From NCBI GenBank assembly GCA_045639845.1, contig JAZUDW010000094.1:1-26321 (forward strand): DNA of 26,321 nt. Reading direction: 5' to 3'. The notes below the pieces were generated by a model. The model was not told the DNA's origin, made no database searches, and worked only from the letters and a program-made list of their open reading frames with translations. This DNA comes from Colimorpha sp045639845 (GTDB lineage Bacteria; Bacteroidota; Bacteroidia; Bacteroidales; P3). Position 1 is the first letter of the stretch; every line of letters begins with the position of its first letter. The position numbers and the translations under genes were made by a program. Positions 1 through 7,926 of the stretch are shown piece by piece.

Positions 1-1245
1 CGCTTGGCCTCCGACTTAGGATTGCAAGGCAAAACAAACTTCTTGATGGCCATACGTCCTGATTTAGGTTTGGTTCCGGTTGCTAAGGAGGTGATATATG
101 TGGCACCTACTGTAGATTCACCGATAGATCGGTTCCTCGACCAGCATTACGATGAAGTGATGGCTCTCTTTAAGCGTAAAGGGTATCGATTTGTGTATAT
201 GCCTCGTGCGGTGGAAGAACTCAGTGATGAGATAGTAAACTATAATGTGCCAGATCAACATGGTTTAAGGACTTCCGTGAGTCCCGAAGATGTGGTGTCG
301 CGTTTCTATGGGCCTTTCTTTGCCAATGTGCTTACTCCATTGAACAAGGCTCCGATGCTTGTTCGATACAAATTTCTGGAGACTGCCTATTGGGAAAGTA
401 TAAAAGCTTCCGAGCAAAATCGTGCCTGCAATAATATTTACTCGTTCTGCTATGTCCCTTTGGGCGAAAGGGATGCTTCTCTTATGTCTTTCTTCGAGAA
501 ATACATAGATTCTATTGGGGAAAACTCAAGTATTCGCTTCTCTCGCGTCATTCGATATTCTCGCCTCCCGACTGAAAATGATGCAGACGACGACTTTCAA
601 TCGCTTGGCAAACAGATATTGGCTGACGATGATCTGCCAGCTGGTACGGTCGGCATGCAGGGGAAGTGTGCCGATGCCTCGTCTGAAAATGGCGTTACGG
701 GCGAGGATAAGCGCATTCGTGTGGAGGCTCTGACCAATGAGATACGTGAACGTGTAAATAGTTTGAGACAGTTGGGTGTGACTGAGTTTATGCTTAGGGA
801 ATTGTTGCAGTTGCCAGAGGCAAAACCCAGCAGACTTCGCATATCACAAGACTTTGGGATATTTCTTATGGATTACGACAACAGAGAGATCAGAATGTCG
901 GTGTTGCCCAAAGTACTTTACATCTTCTATCTTAATCACCCCGAGGGCGTAATGTTCAAGCATCTTTCGTCGTACAGAAATGAACTGATGGAGTATTACA
1001 AGAATATCTCCAACCGTATTGATTTGGAGAAAATGCAGTCTTCAATCGATGATTTGGTGGATAGTACTAAGAATTCCGTCAATGAGAAATGTAGTCTTAT
1101 AAGGTCGGCTTTTATCAATGAATTCGACGAAAAAGTGGTGGAACGTTATCTGATTACTTCGGGTAATGACCGCAAAAAGAAGATCACCATGCAACGCTCG
1201 TTGCTGGTCGATGAGTCGGGGCTTCTGTGCAAAAGGAAACCATGA
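1..1245 (+). CDS. Hypothetical protein, 5' end cut by the window
   Basis: The reading frame is open from the first base, and the first in-frame start-like codon (TTG at 4) has no upstream context, so the true start lies outside the window. About 414 residues are visible. I do not recognise the N-terminal part. The last ~150 residues (from about LPKVLYIFYLNHPEG to the end) are helical and hydrophilic. They resemble a C-terminal module I associate with uncharacterised Bacteroidales proteins: a YIFYLxHPEG start, a run ending ISNRIDLEKM, and a basic segment before the terminus. No signal peptide or membrane segment is visible, so it is probably cytoplasmic. An acidic stretch near residue 190 (ENDADDDF) looks like a linker between the two halves. 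Function unknown. There is no strong terminator directly after the stop. Confidence 0.75.
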   Translation, partial: RLASDLGLQGKTNFLMAIRPDLGLVPVAKEVIYVAPTVDSPIDRFLDQHYDEVMALFKRKGYRFVYMPRAVEELSDEIVNYNVPDQHGLRTSVSPEDVVSRFYGPFFANVLTPLNKAPMLVRYKFLETAYWESIKASEQNRACNNIYSFCYVPLGERDASLMSFFEKYIDSIGENSSIRFSRVIRYSRLPTENDADDDFQSLGKQILADDDLPAGTVGMQGKCADASSENGVTGEDKRIRVEALTNEIRERVNSLRQLGVTEFMLRELLQLPEAKPSRLRISQDFGIFLMDYDNREIRMSVLPKVLYIFYLNHPEGVMFKHLSSYRNELMEYYKNISNRIDLEKMQSSIDDLVDSTKNSVNEKCSLIRSAFINEFDEKVVERYLITSGNDRKKKITMQRSLLVDESGLLCKRKP

Positions 1246-1979
1246 TAGAATTCCTTACATGCAAGGATTATCACGGCTGTGGTTTCATGAAGGTATAGTA
1301 TGTTTACGATTGTGGAGAACCAGGAATCTGTAAACAGAGGATGGCAAAAGAATGCGTTCATAGGAACAGGTGTTTTTTATTCTCCGGCCTTCTTATGTAA
1401 TACGGTATCTTCTAAAATTTGTACAAATGAGATTTATTTAACGTGAATTATTTTAACGGCAATCTGTTTTGTCCTTTGCCCTTGGGACCTGTATAAATAT
1501 ATGAGATATGTGTTGAAAACGGGGTGTTAATAATACTGCAGTTGTCGAGAGTCCTAGATGGCACAAAGAGCTATATGATTTGATAGTGTTTGCAGTATGG
1601 ATGATTGTTCAAATGTCTATAGCTAGTGGTCCTCCCATATCTGCAGCAGACTTCCTGTTGATTTGAGATATTGGTTCCTTTAGTATCTTATCGGCGAATA
1701 AAAAATTATTATTCAATAATATTTGTTATTATTGCCTGTGAATGAATGCGATATATTTTTATCGATTAGGCTTGGGTTATTTGACGTGTCTTTTTTTTTT
1801 TATATTTGTGACCATATGTGATTTTTTTTCTATCTTTGCAACCGAAACGAATACTATTATACATGCATGGTAAGTGTATAATTGAATGAAATTCAATTTT
1901 GAATAGCTGCTACTATACTGCATGAAATACTATAATTTTACTAAATGCCATTGAATGCATAGCTAAGAAAAACTAAACA
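1246..1979. other. Gene-poor stretch before the LRR gene
   Basis: This 734-base stretch has no reading frame I would defend. Codons 1341-1400 could encode only a 19-residue peptide without support. It becomes very AT-rich from about 1680. A small imperfect inverted repeat (TTCCTT/AAGGAT) lies at about 1250-1270, just after the upstream stop, but lacks a T run. The only confident element is the promoter at 1805-1838. Confidence 0.5.
1805..1838 (+). promoter_or_regulatory. Bacteroidota-type promoter for the LRR gene
   Basis: TTTG at 1805-1808 and TATCTTTG at 1831-1838 match the -33 (TTTG) and -7 (TAnnTTTG) boxes of Bacteroidota primary-sigma promoters. The spacing is 22 bases, slightly longer than usual. 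The predicted transcript starts about 1843, leaving a leader of roughly 135 bases before the ATG at 1980. Confidence 0.6.
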
Positions 1980-2672
1980 ATGAAAAAGAACGATTTTTAC
2001 TGGATTGATGGACGAACTTTGAAATCTATCGTACCAGATCAAAAAAAACTTCTTGGTCCCGACTCTGAGATTCCTCCTATACCAGAAATGGTGAGGGTGA
2101 TAGGAGATCGGGCTTTTTATCAATGTGAGCCTCTTCGTAATCTTGTTTTGCCCTCTCGTTTGACTACAATAGGCGAGGAGTCGTTTCTTCATTGTGCTAA
2201 CTTGAAGTCCATAGTAATGGGCGATATGTTGGCTCGTATTGGTACTTGCGCATTTTCTTATTGCAAAGAAGTCGAGGAGTTAAAACTATCGACGTCGTTA
2301 GATACCTTGGGTGAGAATGCCTTTATGGGCTGTTTTTCATTGCGTAGATTGGAACTGCCGTCTTCGTTGAAAGTGATACCTCGGGGTGCCTTTATGGAGT
2401 GTACAGCACTGGAGGAGCTGATTATCCCCGAAGGTGTGGAAGAGATAAACGAACTTGCCTTTGATAGCTGTGTGAGCTTGAAATCCATACAGATACCAGC
2501 ATCGATGCGTAACATCGGCAATGAGGCATTCTTTGGATGTAAAAACCTGACAACGATTCAATGTGCATCGAAATCAATATTTGTAGCTGAAGATGCTTTC
2601 AATGGATGCAATCTTCAGCGAATTATGGTAGGTGAGAAACGAGGAAGAATCAGACCATTGTGGACAATGTGA
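1980..2672 (+). CDS. BspA-type leucine-rich repeat protein (cytoplasmic)
   Basis: The 230-residue protein is almost entirely LRR_5 (Treponema/BspA type) repeats. Seven complete 23-residue units begin at residues 41, 64, 87, 110, 133, 156 and 179, with a partial eighth from 202. The unit is roughly IGxxAFxxCxxLxxLxLPxxLxx, and the cysteine recurs in every unit (residues 49, 72, 95, 118, 141, 164, 187, 210), forming a ladder. A 40-residue N-terminal cap precedes the repeats. There is no signal peptide, lipobox or sorting tail, so unlike surface BspA proteins it should stay in the cytoplasm, presumably as a protein-binding scaffold. The ATG at 1980 follows an A-rich stretch (AAGAAAAACTAAACA), typical of this phylum. 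It is transcribed alone and converges on tgt. The family is clear; the partner is unknown. Confidence 0.88.
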   Translation: MKKNDFYWIDGRTLKSIVPDQKKLLGPDSEIPPIPEMVRVIGDRAFYQCEPLRNLVLPSRLTTIGEESFLHCANLKSIVMGDMLARIGTCAFSYCKEVEELKLSTSLDTLGENAFMGCFSLRRLELPSSLKVIPRGAFMECTALEELIIPEGVEEINELAFDSCVSLKSIQIPASMRNIGNEAFFGCKNLTTIQCASKSIFVAEDAFNGCNLQRIMVGEKRGRIRPLWTM

Positions 2673-2692
2673 CAACAGATCTGCCTGATAAC

Positions 2693-2737
2693 ATAGTAGG
2701 GGGTAAACGGATTCCGTTACCCCCTACTATTTTTATT
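2693..2737 (+). terminator. Intrinsic terminator after the LRR gene
   Basis: The arms 2693-2710 and 2713-2730 (ATAGTAGGGGGTAA... and ...TTACCCCCTACTAT) form a near-perfect GC-rich stem with one bulged A, followed by TTTTATT. It lies 20 bases after the LRR stop. On the other strand no T run follows, so it probably serves mainly the plus-strand gene. Confidence 0.85.
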
Positions 2738-2776
2738 AGTATGTTGTTGTGATCAACGTCGATGTTGAACTACAGG

Positions 2777-3907
2777 CTACAACCGCACCATAAGTCGGCT
2801 TACCATTTCGGCTTTCCATGAAGAGAAGTCGCCGGCTATGATATGTTTGCGAGCCTCTTTCACCAGCCAGAGGTAGAAATGTAGGTTGTGGATCGATGCT
2901 ATCTGCATACCAAGTAGTTCTCGTGCTTGGAACAAATGATGCACGTATGCAAGGGTGTATTCGCCATCGCATTCAGCTGTACTTTCGGGGTCTATGGGCT
3001 CGAATACCTTCTCCCATTTCTTGTTGCGAATGTTGATGGTGCCACGGCTGGTAAACATCATGCCGTTGCGTCCGTTGCGGGTCGGCATCACGCAGTCGAA
3101 CATATCAACGCCTCGTTCTATTGCTTCAAGTATATTGGCAGGTGTGCCTACGCCCATGAGATAACGGGGGTGGTCAGTAGGAAGAATCTCGTTTACGACT
3201 TCTATCATCTCGTACATCACCTCAGTGGGTTCGCCTACCGCCAAACCGCCAATGGCATAGCCCAAAGCGTCCTTGGAAGCAATATATTCTGCACTACAGC
3301 GGCGCAACTCAGGATATTTGCATCCTTGCACGATAGGGAAAAGGGCCTGTTGGTATCCATAGAGTGGTTCTGTAGATTGGTACTCTGCAATACATCGATC
3401 CAGCCATCGGTGGGTGAGCTCCATGGATTTCTTTGCATATTCGAAAGGAGCGTCGCCGGGACAGCATTCATCGAAAGCCATAATGATGTCGGCTCCGATC
3501 ACACGCTCTATGTTCATTACACGCTCGGGTGTGAAGAGATGGCGAGATCCGTCAATATGACTCTGGAACTTGACACCTTCTTCTGTGATTTTTCGACAAT
3601 CGGCCAAAGAGAATACTTGGAACCCGCCACTATCGGTAAGAATAGGACGGTCCCAGCCATTGAAACGGTGAAGTCCGCCTGCTTCGCGCAGTATCTCCAA
3701 TCCGGGGCGAAGGTATAGGTGGTAGGTGTTGCCGAGGATGATCTGTGCATCGACATCTCGACGCAGTTCGTGCTGGTGTACAGCTTTTACGGTGCCAACG
3801 GTACCAACGGGCATGAAAATAGGCGTTGGAATGTCGCCATGGTCGGTGTGTACAACGCCAGCACGGGCATTGGAACGAGGGTCGTTGTGGAGTAGGTCGA
3901 AGTGCAT
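2777..3907 (-). CDS. tgt: tRNA-guanine (queuine/preQ1) transglycosylase
   Basis: Swaps guanine-34 for a 7-deazaguanine precursor in tRNAs with GUN anticodons during queuosine synthesis. The 376-residue length is normal for bacterial Tgt. Visible signatures are the SNARAG start, the proton-donor loop LTDSGGFQVFS (D92), SHIDGS, FDECCPGD, the substrate loop GLAVGEP, and the nucleophile segment FDCVMPTRNGRNG (D271). The C-terminal structural zinc site is unusual: the family pattern CxCxxC is replaced at residues 309-316 by S, A and D, with one misplaced cysteine at 313, although the histidine of SIHNL (H340) remains. The ATG at 3907 gives the canonical N-terminus. The gene is divergent from the glycosyltransferase, with a -7-like box 53 bases upstream. 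Confident assignment. Confidence 0.96.
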   Translation of the reverse strand: MHFDLLHNDPRSNARAGVVHTDHGDIPTPIFMPVGTVGTVKAVHQHELRRDVDAQIILGNTYHLYLRPGLEILREAGGLHRFNGWDRPILTDSGGFQVFSLADCRKITEEGVKFQSHIDGSRHLFTPERVMNIERVIGADIIMAFDECCPGDAPFEYAKKSMELTHRWLDRCIAEYQSTEPLYGYQQALFPIVQGCKYPELRRCSAEYIASKDALGYAIGGLAVGEPTEVMYEMIEVVNEILPTDHPRYLMGVGTPANILEAIERGVDMFDCVMPTRNGRNGMMFTSRGTINIRNKKWEKVFEPIDPESTAECDGEYTLAYVHHLFQARELLGMQIASIHNLHFYLWLVKEARKHIIAGDFSSWKAEMVSRLMVRL

Positions 3908-3959
3908 TGTTGTGTGCAGTGTTAATAACTAGTTAATATATACCTGTTTTTTCGATGTG

Positions 3960-3967
3960 CAAAAGTA
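3960..3967 (-). promoter_or_regulatory. -7 box for tgt
   Basis: On the minus strand TACTTTTG (3967 down to 3960) matches TAnnTTTG and lies about 53 bases before the tgt start. No clear TTTG -33 box is visible at the right distance, so support rests on the -7 box and position. Confidence 0.45.
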
Positions 3968-3989
3968 CGACTATTTTATAAATTGTGAG

Positions 3990-3997
3990 TAACTTTG
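3990..3997 (+). promoter_or_regulatory. -7 box for the glycosyltransferase run
   Basis: TAACTTTG at 3990-3997 matches TAnnTTTG and lies 21 bases before the ATG at 4019, giving a very short leader of about 15 bases. It also rules out the in-frame TTG at 3995 as a start, since that codon lies inside the box. No clear -33 box is seen. It is arranged back to back with the tgt box 22 bases away. Confidence 0.5.
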
Positions 3998-4018
3998 CAG
4001 ACAAAATTTTTAACGACG

Positions 4019-5185
4019 ATGAATGTTATTTCCGCTCTAAACGACACATATACATTGATTTTTGCCATAGTGATGGCTGCGTTTTTTGTTGTCCTTGCTG
4101 TGTATTATGGACTGTTTTACTATCGTCTGGGGCGGAAGAAAAAGGCTGAAGATGGCGACTCTGCTGATTTTTCGGATGCAAAATTACCTTCGGTATCGGT
4201 TGTAATCACTGTTCATAACGATGCTCCGTTGCTGAAAGAAAACCTCATTTATCTTTTAGAACAGGACTATCCAAACTACGAGGTCGTAGTGGTCAATTAC
4301 CTTTCCCAAGACGATACTCCATATGTGTTGAAAGTGCTAGGGGCCAACTATCCTAATATGAAGGTGGTGAATTTTTCGCAAGATGTGAATATGTTTAAGG
4401 GTAGAAAATATCCCTTGTCTATAGGCATTCGCACGGCAAAGAATGATGTGATTCTTCTCACTGAGCCCGACGCCAAACCGAAGAGTTTTTCGTGGATTCG
4501 CGAAATGGTGAAAGGATATATGAAGGGTGGCGATATTGTGGGCGGATATTGCAGCATTGGAGAAAGCAAAGGTTTGCTCGGTAAGCTGGTGGCCTACGAC
4601 AATATGGCGAGCACTGCGTCGATGGTAGGTATGTCGTTGATGGGAAGTCCCTACACGGCTACTGGACGTAATCTTTCGTATAAGCGTCATTTCTTTATGG
4701 AACGTAAAGGCTTTATTCGTCACTATTCAATACCCGAAGGGTCAGACGATATATTTGTAAATCAAAATGCAAACCGTCGAAATTTTTCTTTTGTGCTGCA
4801 TCCCGATGCTTGGGTTGAGACGGTGCCTGTAGAGACAACATCACAGTGGTATAGACAGCGTAAAGCACGTTTCGCCACAAAGAAATACTATTCGGCAAGA
4901 CTCAAGGTGGCTTTGTTGCTGCATCCAGTTTCTCTATTGCTTTTCTATGCATCTATTGCCGCGATGCTTGTTATGAATGTGTCCACATGGCCTGTTGCTG
5001 TAGGTTTTTTTGTGGCAAAAACAGCCTGGCAAATTGTGGCTTTTGCCAAACTGAATCAACGTTTTGAGGTAAAAAAACTATGTTGGTTGGCACCATTTTT
5101 TGAATTTTATTTCTTACTCTTAAATACTATTTTTTATTTAGTAGCGTTACCTAATAAAAAAAGAATAAGTGGAATTAGCGAATAG
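4019..5185 (+). CDS. Membrane-bound family 2 glycosyltransferase
   Basis: The 388-residue protein has an N-terminal membrane helix (about residues 12-34), a basic linker (GRKKKAE), and a GT-A catalytic domain (about 57-280). It ends with two or three C-terminal membrane helices (about 296-320, 323-342, 355-376). The GT2 core is recognisable: SVVITVHNDAPLL, EQDYPNYEVVVV, a metal-site segment LLTEPDAKP in which the first acid of the usual DxD is Glu149, EGSDD (239-243), and SQWYRQRKARFA, equivalent to the (Q/R)xxRW box. It probably transfers a sugar from a nucleotide donor to a membrane-associated acceptor; the substrate cannot be read from sequence. ATG at 4019 is preferred over TTG 3995 because the latter overlaps the promoter. 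The end overlaps the sigma gene by 17 bases, suggesting co-transcription and coupled translation. Confidence 0.9.
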   Translation: MNVISALNDTYTLIFAIVMAAFFVVLAVYYGLFYYRLGRKKKAEDGDSADFSDAKLPSVSVVITVHNDAPLLKENLIYLLEQDYPNYEVVVVNYLSQDDTPYVLKVLGANYPNMKVVNFSQDVNMFKGRKYPLSIGIRTAKNDVILLTEPDAKPKSFSWIREMVKGYMKGGDIVGGYCSIGESKGLLGKLVAYDNMASTASMVGMSLMGSPYTATGRNLSYKRHFFMERKGFIRHYSIPEGSDDIFVNQNANRRNFSFVLHPDAWVETVPVETTSQWYRQRKARFATKKYYSARLKVALLLHPVSLLLFYASIAAMLVMNVSTWPVAVGFFVAKTAWQIVAFAKLNQRFEVKKLCWLAPFFEFYFLLLNTIFYLVALPNKKRISGISE

Positions 5186-5789
5186 TATTAAGGTGCAGAG
5201 AGCTGAACGTGATCTTCAGTTGGTGGAGCGGGCTCGTGATCATGGTGACGAGCGGGCTTTTGCCGATTTGATGAGTATATATCGTGAGCCTCTCTACGTA
5301 ATGCTTCTTAAGATGATCAACGATCCTGTTGTGGCCGAAGATCTCACTATTGAGGCATTGGGCAAAGCTTTCTGCTCGTTGAAACACTATTCTCCTACCA
5401 ATTCATTCAGTACTTGGCTATTCTCTATTGCATCGAACAATTGTATCGATTATATGCGTCGTCGTCGTAATGCTCCTCCCGTTTATTTTGGAGAACTAAC
5501 GACTTGGGATGATGGTGAGAATACAGCCCGTCGCGAACTGAACGTGCCTTCCGATTCGGGTAACCCTGAGGATGATTTGGTACGTGACCAGCGTATCGAA
5601 ATGTTGCGTGAGGTTATTAAACAGCTCAAACCACACTATCGTATGGTCGTAGAACTTCGTTATTTTGAAGAACTTTCGTATGAAGAGATTTCCGATCGTT
5701 TGGGTTTGCCTATTGGTTCGGTAAAGTCGCGTTTGTTTAGAGCTCATGATTTCCTCTACAAGATTCTCAGTACTCGTAAGGATTTCTAA
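5169..5789 (+). CDS. RNA polymerase sigma-70 family (ECF-like) factor
   Basis: The 206-residue protein has sigma region 2 at about residues 29-97 (FADLMSIYREPLYVMLLKM, DLTIEALGKAF, FSTWLFSIASNNCIDYMRR). Region 4 lies at about 144-200, with the helix-turn-helix YEEISDRLGLPIGSVKSRLF. Regions 1 and 3 are absent, as in ECF factors. The linker is acidic (WDDGEN, PEDDLVRDQR). The GTG at 5169 is chosen because the resulting N-terminus (MELANSIKVQRAERDL) resembles a conserved Bacteroidales sigma family as I remember it. Using it makes the gene start inside the glycosyltransferase; GTG 5193 would avoid the overlap. No anti-sigma factor is recognisable next to it. The following gene encodes a membrane-directed barrel, so an envelope-related regulon is possible but only inferred. 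Confidence 0.92.
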   Translation: MELANSIKVQRAERDLQLVERARDHGDERAFADLMSIYREPLYVMLLKMINDPVVAEDLTIEALGKAFCSLKHYSPTNSFSTWLFSIASNNCIDYMRRRRNAPPVYFGELTTWDDGENTARRELNVPSDSGNPEDDLVRDQRIEMLREVIKQLKPHYRMVVELRYFEELSYEEISDRLGLPIGSVKSRLFRAHDFLYKILSTRKDF

Positions 5790-5831
5790 TTGTAGAATAA
5801 TAATATAGATAACAATATAATAAATAATAAC

Positions 5832-6857
5832 ATGAACGAAAAAGATCGAGACCGATCCGGCGACGGCGCTGGACCTAGCGACTTAGATGCAGGACCGTAT
5901 TGGCGCTCGTCGCATGCTGCTCGCATTGTTATATTTTTATTGCTGTTGGCTATATCGCCTAATGTGCATTCTTTGACTGCATTGGAAGATGTTTTAGGTT
6001 ATACTAAACTATCATCCCAGCCTCCTTCGTTACCTATATCAGGATACCAATACCAACGAGGGCTTTCCTTGTCGTTGGATGTGGGCCTCCTTGTTCCCTC
6101 TAGCAAACATGCCAACTTCTACCAAGGTGTAGAGACCAACCTTAATACTATCAATCGTGTGTTGCATAGCGAAGCGTATGGTCATCAGATTTGGAATGAT
6201 TTGACAACGCTTGATCTGATTACATCGGCTATCACAGACTATCGTCAGCTGAATGTAGAAGAATATGGAGAAATGTCGTACCGGTTGGCTATGCAGATAG
6301 GCATGGGTTTCCGATACGATTATGGCAATGGTTGGGGGTGGCTTACTCGTTTTGACTATGCTAAGCTTACCGCCACCGGAGTTTTTCTTATCAATGCTAC
6401 CAACAATACCGGGGTGCTTACAAACCAACGTCAATATGTAAAATGCGGTATTATGGGTACGGAGAAACGAGTGAATATCGATCTTGGTGTAAGTCGCAAG
6501 TTTAAGATGCAGAACGGTTTCGACATCGGAGTGGAACTGGGCGGACAAGTGAACAACACAGAGGTGATGAGTAATGATATCGAAATTGCCAACAGGATAT
6601 ATAACATTCTTGATATCTGGAATGGCCAGTCCCCTTCAATGGGTACATATGCTTATGATTACATAAATCAGGGTGGAATAGGTTATGGTGGATTCGCTAC
6701 GGTGAACTTCGGTCTCACTATGCCAAACTATAGCACTCTCACACTTGCTTATACGTTTTTTTACAATAAGATTAATTTGTCGGGATACGAAGCCTTCGCT
6801 CCTCAGCATCTGATAACGTTGCGCTTCGACTTCGACGGTTTTTCTTTCTTCGATTAG
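5832..6857 (+). CDS. Predicted outer-membrane beta-barrel protein
   Basis: The 341 residues start with a charged 30-residue stretch (MNEKDRDRSGDGAGPSD...), followed by a hydrophobic segment at about 31-47 (ARIVIFLLLLAISPNVHS) that looks like a signal peptide or anchor with an unusually long n-region. The rest is rich in alternating hydrophobic/polar strands, glycine and aromatics (GLSLSLDVGLLVPSS, GWGWLTRFDYAKLT, GFATVNFGLT, STLTLAYTFFYNKI). It ends LITLRFDFDGFSFFD, similar to the aromatic-rich final strand of barrels. No catalytic motif or named family is recognised. It follows the sigma gene by 42 bases and precedes the GNAT gene by 33, with no terminator between, so it is probably in the same transcript. 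Barrel topology is an inference from strand pattern. Confidence 0.7.
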   Translation: MNEKDRDRSGDGAGPSDLDAGPYWRSSHAARIVIFLLLLAISPNVHSLTALEDVLGYTKLSSQPPSLPISGYQYQRGLSLSLDVGLLVPSSKHANFYQGVETNLNTINRVLHSEAYGHQIWNDLTTLDLITSAITDYRQLNVEEYGEMSYRLAMQIGMGFRYDYGNGWGWLTRFDYAKLTATGVFLINATNNTGVLTNQRQYVKCGIMGTEKRVNIDLGVSRKFKMQNGFDIGVELGGQVNNTEVMSNDIEIANRIYNILDIWNGQSPSMGTYAYDYINQGGIGYGGFATVNFGLTMPNYSTLTLAYTFFYNKINLSGYEAFAPQHLITLRFDFDGFSFFD

Positions 6858-6890
6858 ACAATTAATAGAATAATACAATATAAATATTAT

Positions 6891-7421
6891 ATGATAGAAT
6901 TTGTTGAATTGTCCGAGTCTGGACATAATCATTTTGCTAAAGAGCTCTTCGAATCGGCATTTCCCGATGAAGAGCGCCCTCCGTTTTCTAAGCTTAAAGA
7001 CCGTGATGCTGCCAACTTCCATTTCCTGGTGGCTACTATCGACGATGACGAGCCGATAGGTATTCTCTCTTATTGGACTTTTGAGGAGTTCACCTATATC
7101 GAGCACTTTGCTGTGGCCAAAGAATTTCGAGGCCAAGGGTTGGGGCGTGCTGTTTTTTTGAACTTCATGGCTCAGCATTCAAACCAGGTGGTGTTGGAGA
7201 TAGAAATGCCAAATACCGAAACGGCAGAACGTCGTTTAGAGTTTTACGGAGATATGGGGTTCACCCGCAATCCACAGGAGTATTGGCAACCCAACTACAA
7301 TGGTAAAGGATTGGCTGTACCGATGATCGTTATGTCCAAATATGAGTTGGATGATGGTGAATTTGAGGATGTTAAGGATATACTCTATAAAAAGGTGTAT
7401 GGTTATACCCCGAAAAATTGA
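6891..7421 (+). CDS. GNAT-family N-acetyltransferase
   Basis: The 176-residue protein shows the GNAT fold signature. Strand 4 (YIEHFAVAKEF) leads into the acetyl-CoA pyrophosphate loop RGQGLG (residues 80-85) and helix 3 (RAVFLNFM). Next come the strand VVLEIEMP and the C-terminal motif ERRLEFYGDMGFTRNPQEYWQP, in which the aromatic residues commonly contact CoA. The N-terminus (AKELFESAFPDEERPPF) is typical of small Bacteroidales GNATs. It acetylates a small molecule or protein amine; the substrate is unknown. It is the last gene of the 4019-7421 run. After the stop a weak AT-rich inverted repeat (ATATTT/AAATAT, 7421-7438) is followed by GAGGTTTTT and could act as a poor terminator. Confidence 0.88.
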   Translation: MIEFVELSESGHNHFAKELFESAFPDEERPPFSKLKDRDAANFHFLVATIDDDEPIGILSYWTFEEFTYIEHFAVAKEFRGQGLGRAVFLNFMAQHSNQVVLEIEMPNTETAERRLEFYGDMGFTRNPQEYWQPNYNGKGLAVPMIVMSKYELDDGEFEDVKDILYKKVYGYTPKN

Positions 7422-7546
7422 TATTTGTAGATAAATATGAGGTTTTTACTCACGTGTGCAAGGGCGTTAGGTGAAAATAATTTATGTTATATATATAAGA
7501 TTATAAGATATTTAGGTTTGTAATAAGTGGCGACGATAAAAAAATA

Positions 7547-7578
7547 TTTGTTCGGTTTGAATTTTTGTTGTATCTTTG
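7547..7578 (+). promoter_or_regulatory. Promoter of the tRNA-Arg pair
   Basis: TTTG at 7547-7550, 20 bases, then TATCTTTG at 7571-7578: a close match to the Bacteroidota -33/-7 consensus. Transcription should begin near 7583, about 34 bases before the first tRNA. Confidence 0.8.
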
Positions 7579-7616
7579 CACTCGCAAAACGGAAAGATAT
7601 GGCGTTTTGATAAGAT

Positions 7617-7690
7617 GGCTCCCTAGCTCAACTGAATAGAGCATCTGACTACGGATCAGAAGGTTGTGGGTTTGAATCCCGCGGGAGTCA
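7617..7690 (+). tRNA. tRNA-Arg (anticodon ACG), copy 1
   Basis: A 74-base cloverleaf can be folded by hand: acceptor GGCTCCC/GGGAGTC with one G-T pair, D-stem GCTC/GAGC, anticodon stem TCTGA/TCAGA around loop CTACGGA, T-stem GTGGG/CCCGC around TTTGAAT, and discriminator A. The anticodon ACG is read as arginine; A34 is expected to be converted to inosine by TadA. CCA is not encoded. Confidence 0.96.
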
Positions 7691-7752
7691 CAAAAAGAAA
7701 AAGAATTAGTCATCGGTTCTTATTCATTTTGTATAAAGATTATTAACATGAT

Positions 7753-7826
7753 GGCTCCCTAGCTCAACTGAATAGAGCATCTGACTACGGATCAGAAGGT
7801 TGTGGGTTTGAATCCCGCGGGAGTCA
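7753..7826 (+). tRNA. tRNA-Arg (anticodon ACG), copy 2
   Basis: This is base-for-base identical to copy 1 over the 74-base tRNA, also sharing GAT directly upstream and C directly downstream. The copies start 136 bases apart with an unrelated 62-base spacer. It is probably processed from a common precursor, as only copy 1 has a clear promoter and only copy 2 a terminator. Confidence 0.96.
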
Positions 7827-7831
7827 CTAAG

Positions 7832-7866
7832 AAGAAGGAATCAATAAAAGGTTCCTTCTTTTTTTT
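7832..7866 (+). terminator. Intrinsic terminator of the tRNA-Arg pair
   Basis: AAGAAGGAATC (7832-7842) pairs with GGTTCCTTCTT (7850-7860) around a 7-base loop, and the stem runs straight into a T run (to 7866). Confidence 0.85.
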
Positions 7867-7926
7867 GTGCATATAGTCAAGATGCTGTTTATGGTTTCAA
7901 AGGAGTAAAATCACTACTAATAGTGA

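Noticed and set aside
2927..3718. Long plus-strand open frame of 263 codons
   Set aside because: It is antisense to tgt, whose motifs are unambiguous; the opposite frame is open only as a by-product.
3995..4018. TTG at 3995 as the glycosyltransferase start
   Set aside because: The codon lies inside the -7 box TAACTTTG, upstream of the expected transcript start; ATG 4019 fits better.
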